A stretch of 64,000 nucleotides of DNA from Saccharopolyspora flava (GTDB taxonomy: Bacteria > Actinomycetota > Actinomycetes > Mycobacteriales > Pseudonocardiaceae), in contig NZ_FOZX01000005.1 of NCBI RefSeq assembly GCF_900116135.1, positions 367,745-431,744 on the forward strand, read 5' to 3'. The notes under the pieces are model-generated. The model had not been told where the DNA came from. It ran no database searches and saw only the letters and a list, made by a program, of their open reading frames with translations. The translations under genes were made by a program, and so were the position numbers. Position 1 is the first letter of the stretch; each line of letters opens with the position of its first letter. Below, piece after piece: positions 1 through 8,103 of this stretch.

Positions 1-383
1 TGCGGATCGGTGAGCTGTCGCAGCGCACGGGCGTGAGTCGGCGCTCGCTGCGGTACTACGAGGACCAGGGCCTGCTGAGCAGCTCGCGCTCCGGGTCGGG
101 CCAACGCCACTACCCCGAGGACGCGGTGCAGCGCGTGGCACTCATCCGGCAGCTGTTCGGCGCGGGCATGTCCAGCCGGGTGATCGCGACCCTCCTGCCC
201 TGCGTGGATCTTCCCGACGACCCGACCGTCGCCGAGGAGACCTTCGAGGCGATGCTGCGCGAGCGCAACCGGATCGACGCCGACATCGCGCACCTCGTCG
301 AGACCCGCGCCGCGCTCGACGAGGTGATCAAGGCCAACACGCGGCACCGGGAACGGCTCTCCTCCGAGCCCCGGCCGGGCTGA
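1..383 (+). CDS. MerR family transcriptional regulator (first base of the start codon lies outside the window)
   Basis: The window opens on the TG of an ATG; the next codons read RIGELSQRTGVS, the N-terminus of a MerR winged-helix domain, followed by RRSLRYYEDQGLL, the standard second helix of the family. The protein would be about 127 residues: DNA-binding domain in roughly residues 1-70, then a long helix (about 80-115) used for dimerisation. No cluster of cysteines typical of metal sensors is present, so an organic or redox ligand is more likely than a metal. It runs in the same direction as the following oxidoreductase, about 107 bp upstream, so the two may be co-regulated; MerR proteins often control a neighbouring quinone or aldehyde reductase. 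Family call is firm, ligand unknown. Confidence 0.9.
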   Translation, partial: RIGELSQRTGVSRRSLRYYEDQGLLSSSRSGSGQRHYPEDAVQRVALIRQLFGAGMSSRVIATLLPCVDLPDDPTVAEETFEAMLRERNRIDADIAHLVETRAALDEVIKANTRHRERLSSEPRPG

Positions 384-490
384 TGCCGTGACTCGCGCCG
401 CACCTGCTTGCCCCTCACATCGGTGTCAGCGCCGACGCTGGCGGTAGCGCTCCGGAACCACCGGGGCGATCGCGCGAGAGGCGGCCGACG

Positions 491-1414
491 ATGGCACGAG
501 CGTGGGGTTTCCGCGAGCACGGCGGACCCGAGGTCCAGGAGTTCTTCGACCGGGACGACCCGGCTCCCGGTCGCGGCGAGGTGCTGATCCGGGTGAGCGC
601 CGCAGGCGTCAACCCCCTCGATCACCTGCTGCGCGCGGGCCTGGTCCCGGGGCTCGACGGAGGGCGGGCGTTCCCTCGGGTCCTGGGCATGGAGGCGGCG
701 GGCGTCGTCCTCGCCCTCGGTGCCGACGTCGACGGGCTGGAGGTGGGTGACACCGTTTTCGGCTTCGCCCTCACCGGCGGCGGCACCTACGCCGAGACGA
801 CCGTGCTGTCCGCGCCGAACACGGCGCGCATCCCGGAGGGCCTGTCCGCGATCACGGCGGCGACGCTCCCCGTCGCGGGGACGACAGCGGTCGACGTGCT
901 GGATCAGCTCGAGCTCACCACCGGCGGCTCGCTGCTGATCAACGGCGTCGGCGGCGGTGTGGGCCTCGCGGTCGCGCAGCTGGCCGCTGCGCGCGGGCTG
1001 CGCGTGTTCGGGACCGGCAGCACCGCCAAGCGCGAGCGGGCCGAAGCGCTCGGGGTGCGGTTCCTCGACTACACCGCCGCGGACGTCGTGCCCGCGGCGC
1101 GTGAGCTGGTTCCGGAGGGGTTCCACGGGATCGTCGACTCGGTCGAGGGTGCATCGCTGCGGGCGGTGGCGCCGCTGGCCCGCCATCCGCGCAATGTCCT
1201 CTCGGTGGGCGATCAGTCCGTCGCCGAGCTCGGTGGTCGGTTCGTGGGTCGCCGCCTCGACCGGGCTCACCTCGAGCGCACCGCGCAGCTCGCCGTCGAC
1301 GGCGTTCTCGCTCCCGTGATCACCGCGATCCACCCGCTGTCCGAGGCTCCGGATGCTCTTGCCGCTGTCGAGCGCGGTCACGCCGCGGGCAAGGTGGTCA
1401 TCCGGGTGGCGTGA
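491..1414 (+). CDS. Zinc-independent quinone oxidoreductase-like protein (MDR superfamily)
   Basis: A 307-residue medium-chain dehydrogenase/reductase. It has the GroES-like N-terminal domain (about 20-120; GVNPLDHLLRAG) and a Rossmann domain with the nucleotide loop INGVGGGVGLAVAQLA near residues 150-165, which is the quinone reductase/QOR pattern rather than the zinc alcohol dehydrogenase pattern; zinc-binding cysteines are absent. It probably reduces quinones or enones with NADPH in the cytoplasm. ATG at 491 is preceded by a GC-rich stretch with GAGAGGCGG. It is the first full gene after the MerR regulator and may be its target. Substrate cannot be deduced. Confidence 0.88.
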   Translation: MARAWGFREHGGPEVQEFFDRDDPAPGRGEVLIRVSAAGVNPLDHLLRAGLVPGLDGGRAFPRVLGMEAAGVVLALGADVDGLEVGDTVFGFALTGGGTYAETTVLSAPNTARIPEGLSAITAATLPVAGTTAVDVLDQLELTTGGSLLINGVGGGVGLAVAQLAAARGLRVFGTGSTAKRERAEALGVRFLDYTAADVVPAARELVPEGFHGIVDSVEGASLRAVAPLARHPRNVLSVGDQSVAELGGRFVGRRLDRAHLERTAQLAVDGVLAPVITAIHPLSEAPDALAAVERGHAAGKVVIRVA

Positions 1415-1495
1415 CCGGAATTTCGATCATGGATTTTTCGAGGAGGAACCGGCCTGGTCCTGCGCTGATGAACCGGAACGGACCCGCGCGTCGGT

Positions 1496-1538
1496 AATGA
1501 GTGAGTGCTCGCTCATTGACATGAGTGAGCACTCACTC
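1496..1538. promoter_or_regulatory. Two adjacent palindromic operators upstream of the TetR-efflux cassette
   Basis: Two related inverted repeats lie 5 bp apart. The left one (1496-1517) pairs AATGAGTGAG with CTCGCTCATT, one mismatch; the right one (1523-1538) is the perfect palindrome GAGTGAGCACTCACTC. TetR proteins commonly bind such repeats and repress their own operon. The site covers the region 15-55 bp before the GTG at 1552, which is a reason to reject the in-frame GTG at 1525, which lies inside the palindrome. Binding by the adjacent regulator is inferred. Confidence 0.7.
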
Positions 1539-1551
1539 CTACGCTGATCGA

Positions 1552-2196
1552 GTGACCGACCAACGACCGCGCCGCCGGGCCTCGGCGATGAGTCCCGAGC
1601 AGCGCCGCGAGGCGATCGTGGCGGCCGTGCTGCCGCTGGTGCGCGAGCACGGCGCGCACGTCACGACCAAGCAGATCGCCCAGGCCGCCGAGATCGCCGA
1701 AGGCACCGTGTTCCGGGCCTTCCGCGACAAGACGGAGCTCCTGCAGGCCTGCGTGACCGCCGCGCTGAGACCCGACGAGCTCTGCGACCGCGTGCGCGCG
1801 GTCCCCCACGAGCTCGACGTCGCCGAGCGGCTGACCCGGGCCGGGGTGCTGTTCCTCGACCACTTCACCCGCTTCGGTGAGCTGGTCCACACTCTCGCAG
1901 CCTCCGGGTTCGACCTGCGCGGCGGCCCCGACCGCAAGCCGGCCGGGCTGCCCGAGGTCCGCGAGCAGTTCATCCGCGACCTCAACGATGCCCTCGCCTC
2001 CCTGATCGAACCCGGGGAGCTGCGCATCCCGACCGACGACCTCGCCCACTACCTGCAATCGCTGGTGCTGGGCATCCGCTTCACCGCCACCGTCCTCGAC
2101 ACCGGCGACGCCGACCACACCGCCGCGATCCGGGCGCGCGTCGACGTCCTGCTGCACGGGGCTCTGGCCACCGACCACACCGGGGAGTCCCGATGA
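1552..2196 (+). CDS. TetR family repressor of the adjacent drug-efflux cassette
   Basis: A 214-residue TetR-type regulator. The N-terminal helix-turn-helix reads TTKQIAQAAEIAEGTVFRAFRD (helix 2 to helix 4 region, about residues 35-60), and the remainder is a mostly helical ligand domain. GTG at 1552 is chosen because an earlier in-frame GTG (1525) would lie inside the probable operator; no Shine-Dalgarno is evident, so the message may be leaderless. Its stop overlaps the ATG of the ABC ATPase (ATGA at 2193), so regulator, ATPase, permease and glycosyltransferase form one operon. It most likely senses the exported compound and autoregulates through the palindromes at 1496-1538. Confidence 0.9.
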   Translation: MTDQRPRRRASAMSPEQRREAIVAAVLPLVREHGAHVTTKQIAQAAEIAEGTVFRAFRDKTELLQACVTAALRPDELCDRVRAVPHELDVAERLTRAGVLFLDHFTRFGELVHTLAASGFDLRGGPDRKPAGLPEVREQFIRDLNDALASLIEPGELRIPTDDLAHYLQSLVLGIRFTATVLDTGDADHTAAIRARVDVLLHGALATDHTGESR

Positions 2197-3128
2197 ACGA
2201 TCCGATCATCGAAGCGCACCACATCACGCAGCGCTTCGGCGAGGTCACCGCCCTCGACGACGTCAGCATCGCCGTGCCGCAGGGCACCGTGCTGGGTCTG
2301 CTCGGACACAACGGCGCGGGCAAGACCACGCTGATCAACGTCCTGAGCACGCTGCTGCCGCCCACCAGCGGCACCGCCCGCATCGCCGGGTTCGACGTCG
2401 TCACCCACCGCCGCGAGGTCACCGCGCGGATCGGCCTGACCGGCCAGTTCGCCTCCGTCGACGAACAGCTCTCCGGCTACGACAACCTCGTGCTCATCGC
2501 CCGCCTGCTCGGTGCGACCCGCCGGGAGGCCAAGCAGCGCACCGACGAGCTGCTGAGCACCTTCGACCTCGTCGAGGCCGCGCGGCGCCCGGCCCGCACC
2601 TACTCCGGTGGCATGCGGCGCAGGCTCGACATCGCCGCCAGCCTGGTCGGCCACCCCGACGTGATCTTCCTCGACGAGCCCACCACCGGGCTCGACCCGG
2701 TAAGCAGGCTCAACCTCTGGCAGATCGTGGAGAACCTCGTCGCCGACGGCACCACCGTCCTGCTGACCACCCAGTACCTCGACGAGGCCGACCGCCTCGC
2801 CGACTCCATCACCGTGCTGTCCGCGGGCAAGATCGTGGCCACCGGCACCGCCGAGCAGCTCAAGGCCCAGGTCGGCCAGCGCACCGTCAACGCCACCCTC
2901 ACCGATCCCGCGCGCACCACCGACGCGCTGCAGGCCCTGCGCACCGCCGGGTTCGACCCGGTGCACGACGGGGCGCGGCTGACCATCCCGGTCGGCGCCT
3001 CCCGGCAGCTCGCCGACGTGGTCCGCGCGCTCGACGACTCCGGCCTCGACATCGGTGACCTCGGCCTGGGCGAACCGACCCTGGACGACGTCTACCTGGC
3101 CCTCGCCCACCACACGCCCGCCGCCTGA
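2193..3128 (+). CDS. ABC exporter ATP-binding protein (DrrA type)
   Basis: A 311-residue ATPase. Walker A is GHNGAGKTT (about residue 38), the signature is YSGGMRRRLDIA, Walker B is VIFLDEPTTGLDP, and a C-terminal extension of about 80 residues follows, as in daunorubicin-resistance DrrA and other ABC-2 exporters. It would energise the membrane partner encoded 9 bp downstream. Start overlaps the TetR stop. In producing actinomycetes such pairs export antibiotics or lipids; pairing with a macrolide-type glycosyltransferase suggests drug export, but the substrate is inferred only from context. Confidence 0.95.
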   Translation: MNDPIIEAHHITQRFGEVTALDDVSIAVPQGTVLGLLGHNGAGKTTLINVLSTLLPPTSGTARIAGFDVVTHRREVTARIGLTGQFASVDEQLSGYDNLVLIARLLGATRREAKQRTDELLSTFDLVEAARRPARTYSGGMRRRLDIAASLVGHPDVIFLDEPTTGLDPVSRLNLWQIVENLVADGTTVLLTTQYLDEADRLADSITVLSAGKIVATGTAEQLKAQVGQRTVNATLTDPARTTDALQALRTAGFDPVHDGARLTIPVGASRQLADVVRALDDSGLDIGDLGLGEPTLDDVYLALAHHTPAA

Positions 3129-3137
3129 GGGGAACCC

Positions 3138-3977
3138 ATGACCACCACCGCTCCCGCCCCCGCTCCGCCGAGCGCGCCCGCGCCCACCGCCCGCCGCTGG
3201 CGCGGGGCCTCCTACCCCACCCAGATCCTCGTGCTCACCGGCCGCTCGCTGCGCGCGCTGACCAAGGACCCGCGGGTGCTCATCTTCAGCCTGCTGCAGC
3301 CGCTGATCATGCTGGTGCTGTTCAGCCAGGTCTTCGGCAAGGCCATGATGGGCAACATCGCCGCCCAGGGCGGCAGCTACATCAACTACCTGATGCCGGC
3401 GATCCTGGTCACCACCGGCATCGGCGCGGCCGTGCAGTCCGGCGTCGGACTGGTCAGCGACATGAAGAACGGTGTCATCGCCCGCTTCCGGACGCTGCCG
3501 ATCGGCATCAGCTCGGTGATCATCGCCCGCAGCCTGTCGGACCTGACCCGCACCGCCGTGCAGCTGATCATGCTGCTGTCGGTGGCCTCGCTGGTGTTCG
3601 GCTTCTCCCCCGCCGGTGGTCTCGGCGGCACGCTCGGCGCCTTCGGCCTGGCGCTGTTCGTCAGCTGGGCGCTGTCGTGGATCTTCCTCGCGTTCGGCGC
3701 CTGGCTGCGCAAGGAGGAGGTCATGCAGAGCGTCGGGTTCCTGGCGATGTTCCCGCTGATGTTCGCCTCCAGCGCGTTCGTGCCGATCCAGGCGCTGCCG
3801 GACTGGCTGGCCTTCATCGCCCGGATCAACCCGCTGACCTACGCCGTCAACGCCTCCCGCGACCTGTCGCTGGCGCTGCCCACCGGCACCGGGGTGATCG
3901 CCGCGCTGGGCACCAGCGCCGTGCTGTGCGTCGTGGGCATCGCCGCAGCCGTCCGCGGTTTCCGCCGCCCCCTGTAG
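3138..3977 (+). CDS. ABC-2 type exporter permease (DrrB type)
   Basis: A 279-residue integral membrane protein. After a cytoplasmic Ala/Pro-rich tail (about 1-20) there are six hydrophobic segments, with the ABC-2 region FRTLPIGISSVIIARSLSD around residues 115-135 just after the second helix and an alanine-rich last helix ending in GFRRP. GGGGAACCC precedes the ATG as ribosome-binding site. It is the transmembrane half of the exporter with the preceding ATPase, both belonging to the drug-resistance transporter (DrrAB) class. Confidence 0.93.
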   Translation: MTTTAPAPAPPSAPAPTARRWRGASYPTQILVLTGRSLRALTKDPRVLIFSLLQPLIMLVLFSQVFGKAMMGNIAAQGGSYINYLMPAILVTTGIGAAVQSGVGLVSDMKNGVIARFRTLPIGISSVIIARSLSDLTRTAVQLIMLLSVASLVFGFSPAGGLGGTLGAFGLALFVSWALSWIFLAFGAWLRKEEVMQSVGFLAMFPLMFASSAFVPIQALPDWLAFIARINPLTYAVNASRDLSLALPTGTGVIAALGTSAVLCVVGIAAAVRGFRRPL

Positions 3978-3995
3978 AACATCCGACGAGGAATC

Positions 3996-5186
3996 ATGAA
4001 GAAGCACTTCCTGTTCACCAGCGTTCCCGCCTTCGGCCACGTCAACCCCACGTTGGCGCTGGTCGGTGAGCTGCTCGACCGCGGCCACCGGGTCACCTAC
4101 GCGGTCGGCGCGGACGCCGCCGAGACCGTGCGCGCCACCGGTGCCGAGGTCGTCGAGCTGCCGACCCAGATCCCGAACCTCGGCGGCATGGGGGCCGGGT
4201 TCACCCCCGAGCGGCTGCGCACGATGGTCCAGTTCTTCATCGACGACGTGCGCAAGTGCATACCGATCCTGCTGGAGCGCTTCACCGACGATCCGCCGGA
4301 CGCGGTGTGCTCCGACGTGATGACCACCTACGGCCGGATGCTGGCCGACCGGCTCGGCATCCCCGCCGTCGCGCTGGTCCCGAACTTCGCGGGCAACGAG
4401 AAGTTCGACCTGCGCACCGCGGTGATGGCCGAGCACGCGGCCGGCACGGGCTTCCCCGCCTCCGGAGCGCTGGAGCGGATCCAGGAGGAGATGCGCGCGC
4501 TCGGCGAGGAGTTCGGCGTCGAGGCCGCCCCGTTCATGGGCGGCGCCCCGGCCGAGCTGAACCTGGTGTTCCTGCCGCGCGAGTTCCAGCTTGAGCACGA
4601 GACCTTCGACGAGCGGTTCCGGTTCATCGGACCGCAGCTGGGCGACCGGGACAACGAGCCCTACGCCCCCGCCGACCCGCGGCGGCCGCTGCTGTTCATC
4701 TCGCTGGGCACCGCGTTCAACCAGCGCCCGGAGTTCTACCGGCTGTGCATGGAGGCCTTCGCCGACAGCGACTGGCAGGTCGCGATGTCGGTCGGCTCCC
4801 GCATCGACATCACCGGCCTGGGCGAGATCCCGGCGAACTTCGACGTCCGCCCCTCCTTCCCGCAGCCCGCGGTGCTGCGGCACGCGACGGCGTTCGTCAC
4901 CCACGCCGGGATGAACTCGACGATGGAGGCGCTGCACCACGGCGTCCCGCTGGTGAGCGTCCCGCAGATGCCCGAGCAGGCCGCCAACGCCGCCCGCGCC
5001 GCCGAACTCGGCCTCGGGATCAAGCTCGACACCGACGCCGTCACGGCCGCTGAGCTGCGGGCGTCGGTGGATCGGATCTCTTCCGACGCCGAGGTCCGCG
5101 CCCACCTCGACCGGATGCGCGAGCTCGTCCGCTCCTCCGGCGGCGCCCCCGCCGGTGCCGACGCCCTCGAGTCCTTCCTGAGCTGA
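3996..5186 (+). CDS. Macrolide-type UDP-glycosyltransferase (GT1 family)
   Basis: A 396-residue GT-B fold enzyme. The N-terminal acceptor domain opens with FTSVPAFGHVNPTLAL, whose His is the catalytic base of the family, and the C-terminal donor domain contains THAGMNSTMEALHHGVPLVSVP (about 305-325), the UDP-sugar binding signature seen in OleD/MgtA macrolide-inactivating transferases. SD GACGAGGAA precedes the ATG. Being the last gene of a TetR-ABC exporter operon, it may glycosylate a toxic or self-made compound before export, giving an inactivate-and-pump resistance set. It could instead belong to a biosynthetic pathway, but no polyketide or sugar genes are nearby. Confidence 0.9.
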   Translation: MKKHFLFTSVPAFGHVNPTLALVGELLDRGHRVTYAVGADAAETVRATGAEVVELPTQIPNLGGMGAGFTPERLRTMVQFFIDDVRKCIPILLERFTDDPPDAVCSDVMTTYGRMLADRLGIPAVALVPNFAGNEKFDLRTAVMAEHAAGTGFPASGALERIQEEMRALGEEFGVEAAPFMGGAPAELNLVFLPREFQLEHETFDERFRFIGPQLGDRDNEPYAPADPRRPLLFISLGTAFNQRPEFYRLCMEAFADSDWQVAMSVGSRIDITGLGEIPANFDVRPSFPQPAVLRHATAFVTHAGMNSTMEALHHGVPLVSVPQMPEQAANAARAAELGLGIKLDTDAVTAAELRASVDRISSDAEVRAHLDRMRELVRSSGGAPAGADALESFLS

Positions 5187-5206
5187 CTCCTCCTCGGCTT
5201 CTTTTG

Positions 5207-5246
5207 GTGGGTGGGGGAAGTTTTCATGAAAACTTCCCCCACCCAC
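5207..5246. terminator. Perfect 19-bp hairpin between convergent genes
   Basis: A 40-nt perfect inverted repeat with only AT in the loop; each arm starts GTGGGTGGGGGAAG and ends TTTTC. It sits 20 bp after the glycosyltransferase stop and before the convergent TetR gene, so it can serve as a bidirectional terminator although no T-run follows. The perfection of the palindrome would also favour cruciform extrusion. Confidence 0.7.
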
Positions 5247-5321
5247 GGATCACCCGGGTTAATTTCACTGGACACTGAAGCCGTGAATGTGATCAACACG
5301 TGATCGCCGGAGATCATTCCC

Positions 5322-5334
5322 GGCACTGAGTGCC
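5322..5334. promoter_or_regulatory. 13-bp palindrome matching the putative TetR operator at 6118
   Basis: GGCACTGAGTGCC just 3' of the TetR gene that ends at 5343. Its reverse complement is identical to the element at 6118-6130 in the divergent promoter. Could be an auxiliary operator for looping or chance; see the finding. Confidence 0.4.
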
Positions 5335-5342
5335 GTGGGGTG

Positions 5343-6086
5343 TCAGCGCTCGATGTCGCGCAGGGCTTCCTGGATCTGCTTGAGGACCACCGCCGACGAG
5401 GCCGAGGTGCGCACCGCCGCCACCACGACCTCCTGATCGTCCTGTTCGGACCGGCCCGTCGGCCACTGCCCCGCCAGCGCCTCGGCGACCTGGTCGGTGG
5501 CGTGCCGCAGCGCCGCGCGGGCGTCGAGCTCTCCCCCGCTGCGCAGCCACTGCCGCAGCACGTGGTTGTGCGCGGCGACCACCGCGGCGGCCGCGACCGA
5601 GGCGTGCAGCTCGGCGTCGGGCTGGTCGGCGAAGCGGGCCCGCAGGTAGCGGGCGAAGACCCGCTGGTACCGGTCGATGCTGGCGATCTCCTTGTCGCGC
5701 AACGACGAGACCTGCCGGGTCAGCTCGGAGCGCTTGAGCGAGACCTCGGGTTCCTCGAGGTACATCCCCAGCACGAACTCGGCCGCCTCGCCCAGCACCA
5801 GTAGCGGGTCGGCCTCGGCGCCCGCCGACTCCAGGAGCTCGACGACCTCGGCCAGCCGCTCGTCGTGCCCGGGGAACACGACGTCCTCCTTGGACCGGAA
5901 GTAGCGGAAGAAGGTGCGCCTGCCGACCCCGGCGGCCTCCGCGATCTGGTCCACAGTGGTCGCCTCGAAGCCCTGCTCGGCGAAGAGTTCCAGGGCCGCG
6001 ACCGCGATCGCGCTGCGCACCTTCCGGCGGCCGTGCGGGGTGCGTCCGGTGCGGGACTTGGGCGCCGCAGCGACTGCCTCCGACAT
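5343..6086 (-). CDS. TetR family regulator divergent from acyl-CoA dehydrogenase
   Basis: A 247-residue regulator. Residues about 18-65 hold the TetR helix-turn-helix (TTVDQIAEAAGVGRRTFFRYFRSKEDVV), and the C-terminal part is long and helical. ATG at 6086 (MSEAVAAA) is preferred to upstream in-frame starts because it follows directly after the promoter-like sequence and gives a normal N-terminus. It is transcribed away from the acyl-CoA dehydrogenase; the palindrome GGCACTCAGTGCC lies in the shared promoter, so control of fatty-acid oxidation or of that dehydrogenase is the obvious hypothesis, with an acyl-CoA as possible ligand. Confidence 0.9.
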   Translation of the reverse strand: MSEAVAAAPKSRTGRTPHGRRKVRSAIAVAALELFAEQGFEATTVDQIAEAAGVGRRTFFRYFRSKEDVVFPGHDERLAEVVELLESAGAEADPLLVLGEAAEFVLGMYLEEPEVSLKRSELTRQVSSLRDKEIASIDRYQRVFARYLRARFADQPDAELHASVAAAAVVAAHNHVLRQWLRSGGELDARAALRHATDQVAEALAGQWPTGRSEQDDQEVVVAAVRTSASSAVVLKQIQEALRDIER

Positions 6087-6117
6087 GGCCGGAATATAGC
6101 ACCGCGGAATTGCTAGT

Positions 6118-6130
6118 GGCACTCAGTGCC
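6118..6130. promoter_or_regulatory. Putative TetR operator in the divergent promoter
   Basis: GGCACTCAGTGCC, an inverted repeat with 5-bp arms extended by the TCA centre, placed 32 bp upstream of the TetR start and 92 bp upstream of the acyl-CoA dehydrogenase start. Sequence identical (inverted) to 5322-5334. Confidence 0.5.
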
Positions 6131-6221
6131 GTTACGATGGCGCGCAGAGAAGGTCCGCCGCGTTACGCGAGCGGCATGCAACAAACCCCGCCGCGACGCG
6201 ACGGGACTAGGGAGGGACCCG

Positions 6222-7376
6222 GTGGACCCGAACTTCGGCACCTACCAGCTCGGCGAGGAGCACGAGGCGCTGCGCGAGGCGGTGCGCGCCCTGTCGGAGA
6301 AGGAGATCGCGCCCTACGCGGCGGAGGTCGACGAGCAGGAGCGCTACCCGAAGGAAGCGCTCGACGCCCTGGTCAAGGCGGGTTTCGCCGCCACGCACAT
6401 CCCCGAGGAGTACGGCGGCGAGGGCGCCGACTCGGTGGCCACCTGCATCGTCATCGAAGAGGTCGCCCGCGTCTGCGGCTCCTCCTCGCTGATCCCCGCG
6501 GTGAACAAGCTCGGCACCATGCCGATCATCCTGTCGGCCTCCGACGACCTCAAGAAGCAGGTCCTGCCGGCGATCGCCTCCGGTGAGACCACCGCCTCCT
6601 ACGCGCTGTCCGAGCGCGAGGCCGGCTCCGACGCCGCGTCGATGAAGACCCGCGCCCGCCTCGACGGCGACCACTGGGTCCTCAACGGCAGCAAGTGCTG
6701 GATCACCAACGGCGGGGTGTCCAAGTGGTACACGGTCATGGCCGTGACCGACCCCGACAAGGGCGCCAACGGCATCAGCGCCTTCGCGGTGCACGCCGAC
6801 GACCCGGGCTTCACCGTCGGCCCGAAGGAGAAGAAGCTCGGCATCAAGGGCTCGCCCACCGTCGAGCTGTACTTCGAGGACGCCACGATCCCGGCCGACC
6901 GGATCATCGGCGAGCCCGGCACCGGCTTCAAGACCGCGCTCAAGACCCTCGACCACACCCGCCCGACGATCGGCGCGCAGGCCGTGGGCATCGCCCAGGG
7001 CGCCCTGGACCAGGCCCTGGCCTACGTCAAGGAGCGCAAGCAGTTCGGCAAGTCCATCTCCGAGTTCCAGGGCGTGCAGTTCATGCTCGCCGACATGGCC
7101 ATGAAGGTGGAGTCCGCTCGCCAGATGGTCTACGTCGCCGCCGCCCGCGCCGAGCGCGGTGAGCCCAACCTGGGCTTCATCTCGGCCGCCGCCAAGTGCT
7201 TCGCCTCGGACGTGGCCATGGAGGTCACCACCGACGCCGTCCAGCTCTTCGGCGGCGCGGGCTACACCCGCGACTTCCCGGTCGAGCGCATGATGCGCGA
7301 CGCCAAGATCACCCAGATCTACGAGGGCACCAACCAGGTCCAGCGCATGGTCATGGCCCGCAACCTGCTCAAGTGA
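6222..7376 (+). CDS. Acyl-CoA dehydrogenase
   Basis: A 384-residue flavoprotein of the usual family length. It carries the ACAD signatures YALSEREAGSDAASMKTRA (FAD/substrate site, about 125-145) and QLFGGAGYTRDFPVERMMRDAKITQIYEGTNQVQR (C-terminal helix, catalytic Glu in YEGTNQ). It oxidises an acyl-CoA to the trans-2-enoyl-CoA in beta-oxidation or branched amino-acid breakdown, passing electrons to ETF. GTG at 6222 is chosen because GGAGGG lies seven bases before it and the family N-terminus fits; upstream codons are GC-skewed differently. It resembles mycobacterial FadE25-type enzymes. Probably controlled by the divergent TetR gene. Confidence 0.95.
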   Translation: MDPNFGTYQLGEEHEALREAVRALSEKEIAPYAAEVDEQERYPKEALDALVKAGFAATHIPEEYGGEGADSVATCIVIEEVARVCGSSSLIPAVNKLGTMPIILSASDDLKKQVLPAIASGETTASYALSEREAGSDAASMKTRARLDGDHWVLNGSKCWITNGGVSKWYTVMAVTDPDKGANGISAFAVHADDPGFTVGPKEKKLGIKGSPTVELYFEDATIPADRIIGEPGTGFKTALKTLDHTRPTIGAQAVGIAQGALDQALAYVKERKQFGKSISEFQGVQFMLADMAMKVESARQMVYVAAARAERGEPNLGFISAAAKCFASDVAMEVTTDAVQLFGGAGYTRDFPVERMMRDAKITQIYEGTNQVQRMVMARNLLK

Positions 7377-7388
7377 CGTCGTGAGACG

Positions 7389-7427
7389 AAATGGGCCCCG
7401 GCGGAACAACTCCGCCGGGGCCCATTT
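7389..7427 (+). terminator. Strong hairpin terminator after acyl-CoA dehydrogenase
   Basis: A perfect 17-bp stem (AAATGGGCCCCGGCGGA and its complement) with an ACAAC loop and a 3' TTT, 12 bases after the dehydrogenase stop. Typical intrinsic terminator. Confidence 0.9.
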
Positions 7428-7647
7428 GCTTCGCCGCCCGTCACTCCTCCACCCAACCCACACAAGCCGGCCGCTGTCCCGTCTGGGTCGGGTCCGACAG
7501 AAGTGCGGGTTGTGGAGGGATCCGGGTGGGAATTCGCTCGTCCTGATGATGGTGGTGCGGTTCGTCGTCTCCGGTTCCGAGATGTCGGGGGTGTGGATCT
7601 CCACCACACTGGGCGCAACGGTCGCACCGCGGAGGACGGGAGTTGTC

Positions 7648-8103
7648 ATGACCGCGATTCGGAGTTTGCTGACCTTCATCGGCCGCATCGGGGTCGGGGT
7701 CATCCTCATCGCCCACGGCTGGCAGAAGCTCATGAGCTGGGGGATCCCGACCACCGCGCAGAACTTCCAGAAGATGGGCGTCCCGGTCCCGGAGGTCTCG
7801 GCGTGGTACGCGGCCATCGTCGAGCTCGCCGGGGGGATCCTGCTGATCCTGGGCATCGCGCTGCCGCTGGTGGGGCTGGCGGTGGCCATCGACATGATCG
7901 GGGCGATCGTGTTCGTGCACCTGCCGCACGGGCTGTTCTCCCCCGACGGGTTCGAGCTGCCGCTGGCGGTCGGTGCCGCCGTGCTGGCGATGGGTTTCAA
8001 CGCGGGCACCTGGTCGATCGATCACCTGCTGTTCGGGCGGCGCAAGAACCGCCGCCGCGAGGAGGCCGCGACCGAGTACTACGAGCAGGGCGAGACCTAC
8101 TAG
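7648..8103 (+). CDS. DoxX family membrane protein
   Basis: A 151-residue protein with four predicted transmembrane helices and the DoxX-type N-terminus (RIGVGVILIAHGWQKL, helix 1). The C-terminal tail after residue about 130 is charged (RRKNRRREEAA) and cytoplasmic. DoxX proteins are linked to oxidative-stress membrane complexes and thiosulfate:quinone oxidoreductases, but the role here is unknown. ATG at 7648 follows GGAGGACGGGAG. The stop shares the palindrome CTAG with the stop of the convergent gene. Confidence 0.88.
   Translation: MTAIRSLLTFIGRIGVGVILIAHGWQKLMSWGIPTTAQNFQKMGVPVPEVSAWYAAIVELAGGILLILGIALPLVGLAVAIDMIGAIVFVHLPHGLFSPDGFELPLAVGAAVLAMGFNAGTWSIDHLLFGRRKNRRREEAATEYYEQGETY

Noticed and set aside
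1525..1551. GTG at 1525 as the TetR start
   Set aside because: It lies inside the probable operator palindrome; GTG 1552 gives a normal TetR N-terminus.
2049..5246. 1065-codon frame on the minus strand opposite the TetR/ABC/glycosyltransferase genes
   Set aside because: A mirror of GC3-biased plus-strand genes with no domain; its composition (Gly/Arg/Glu/His repeats) is that of a shadow.
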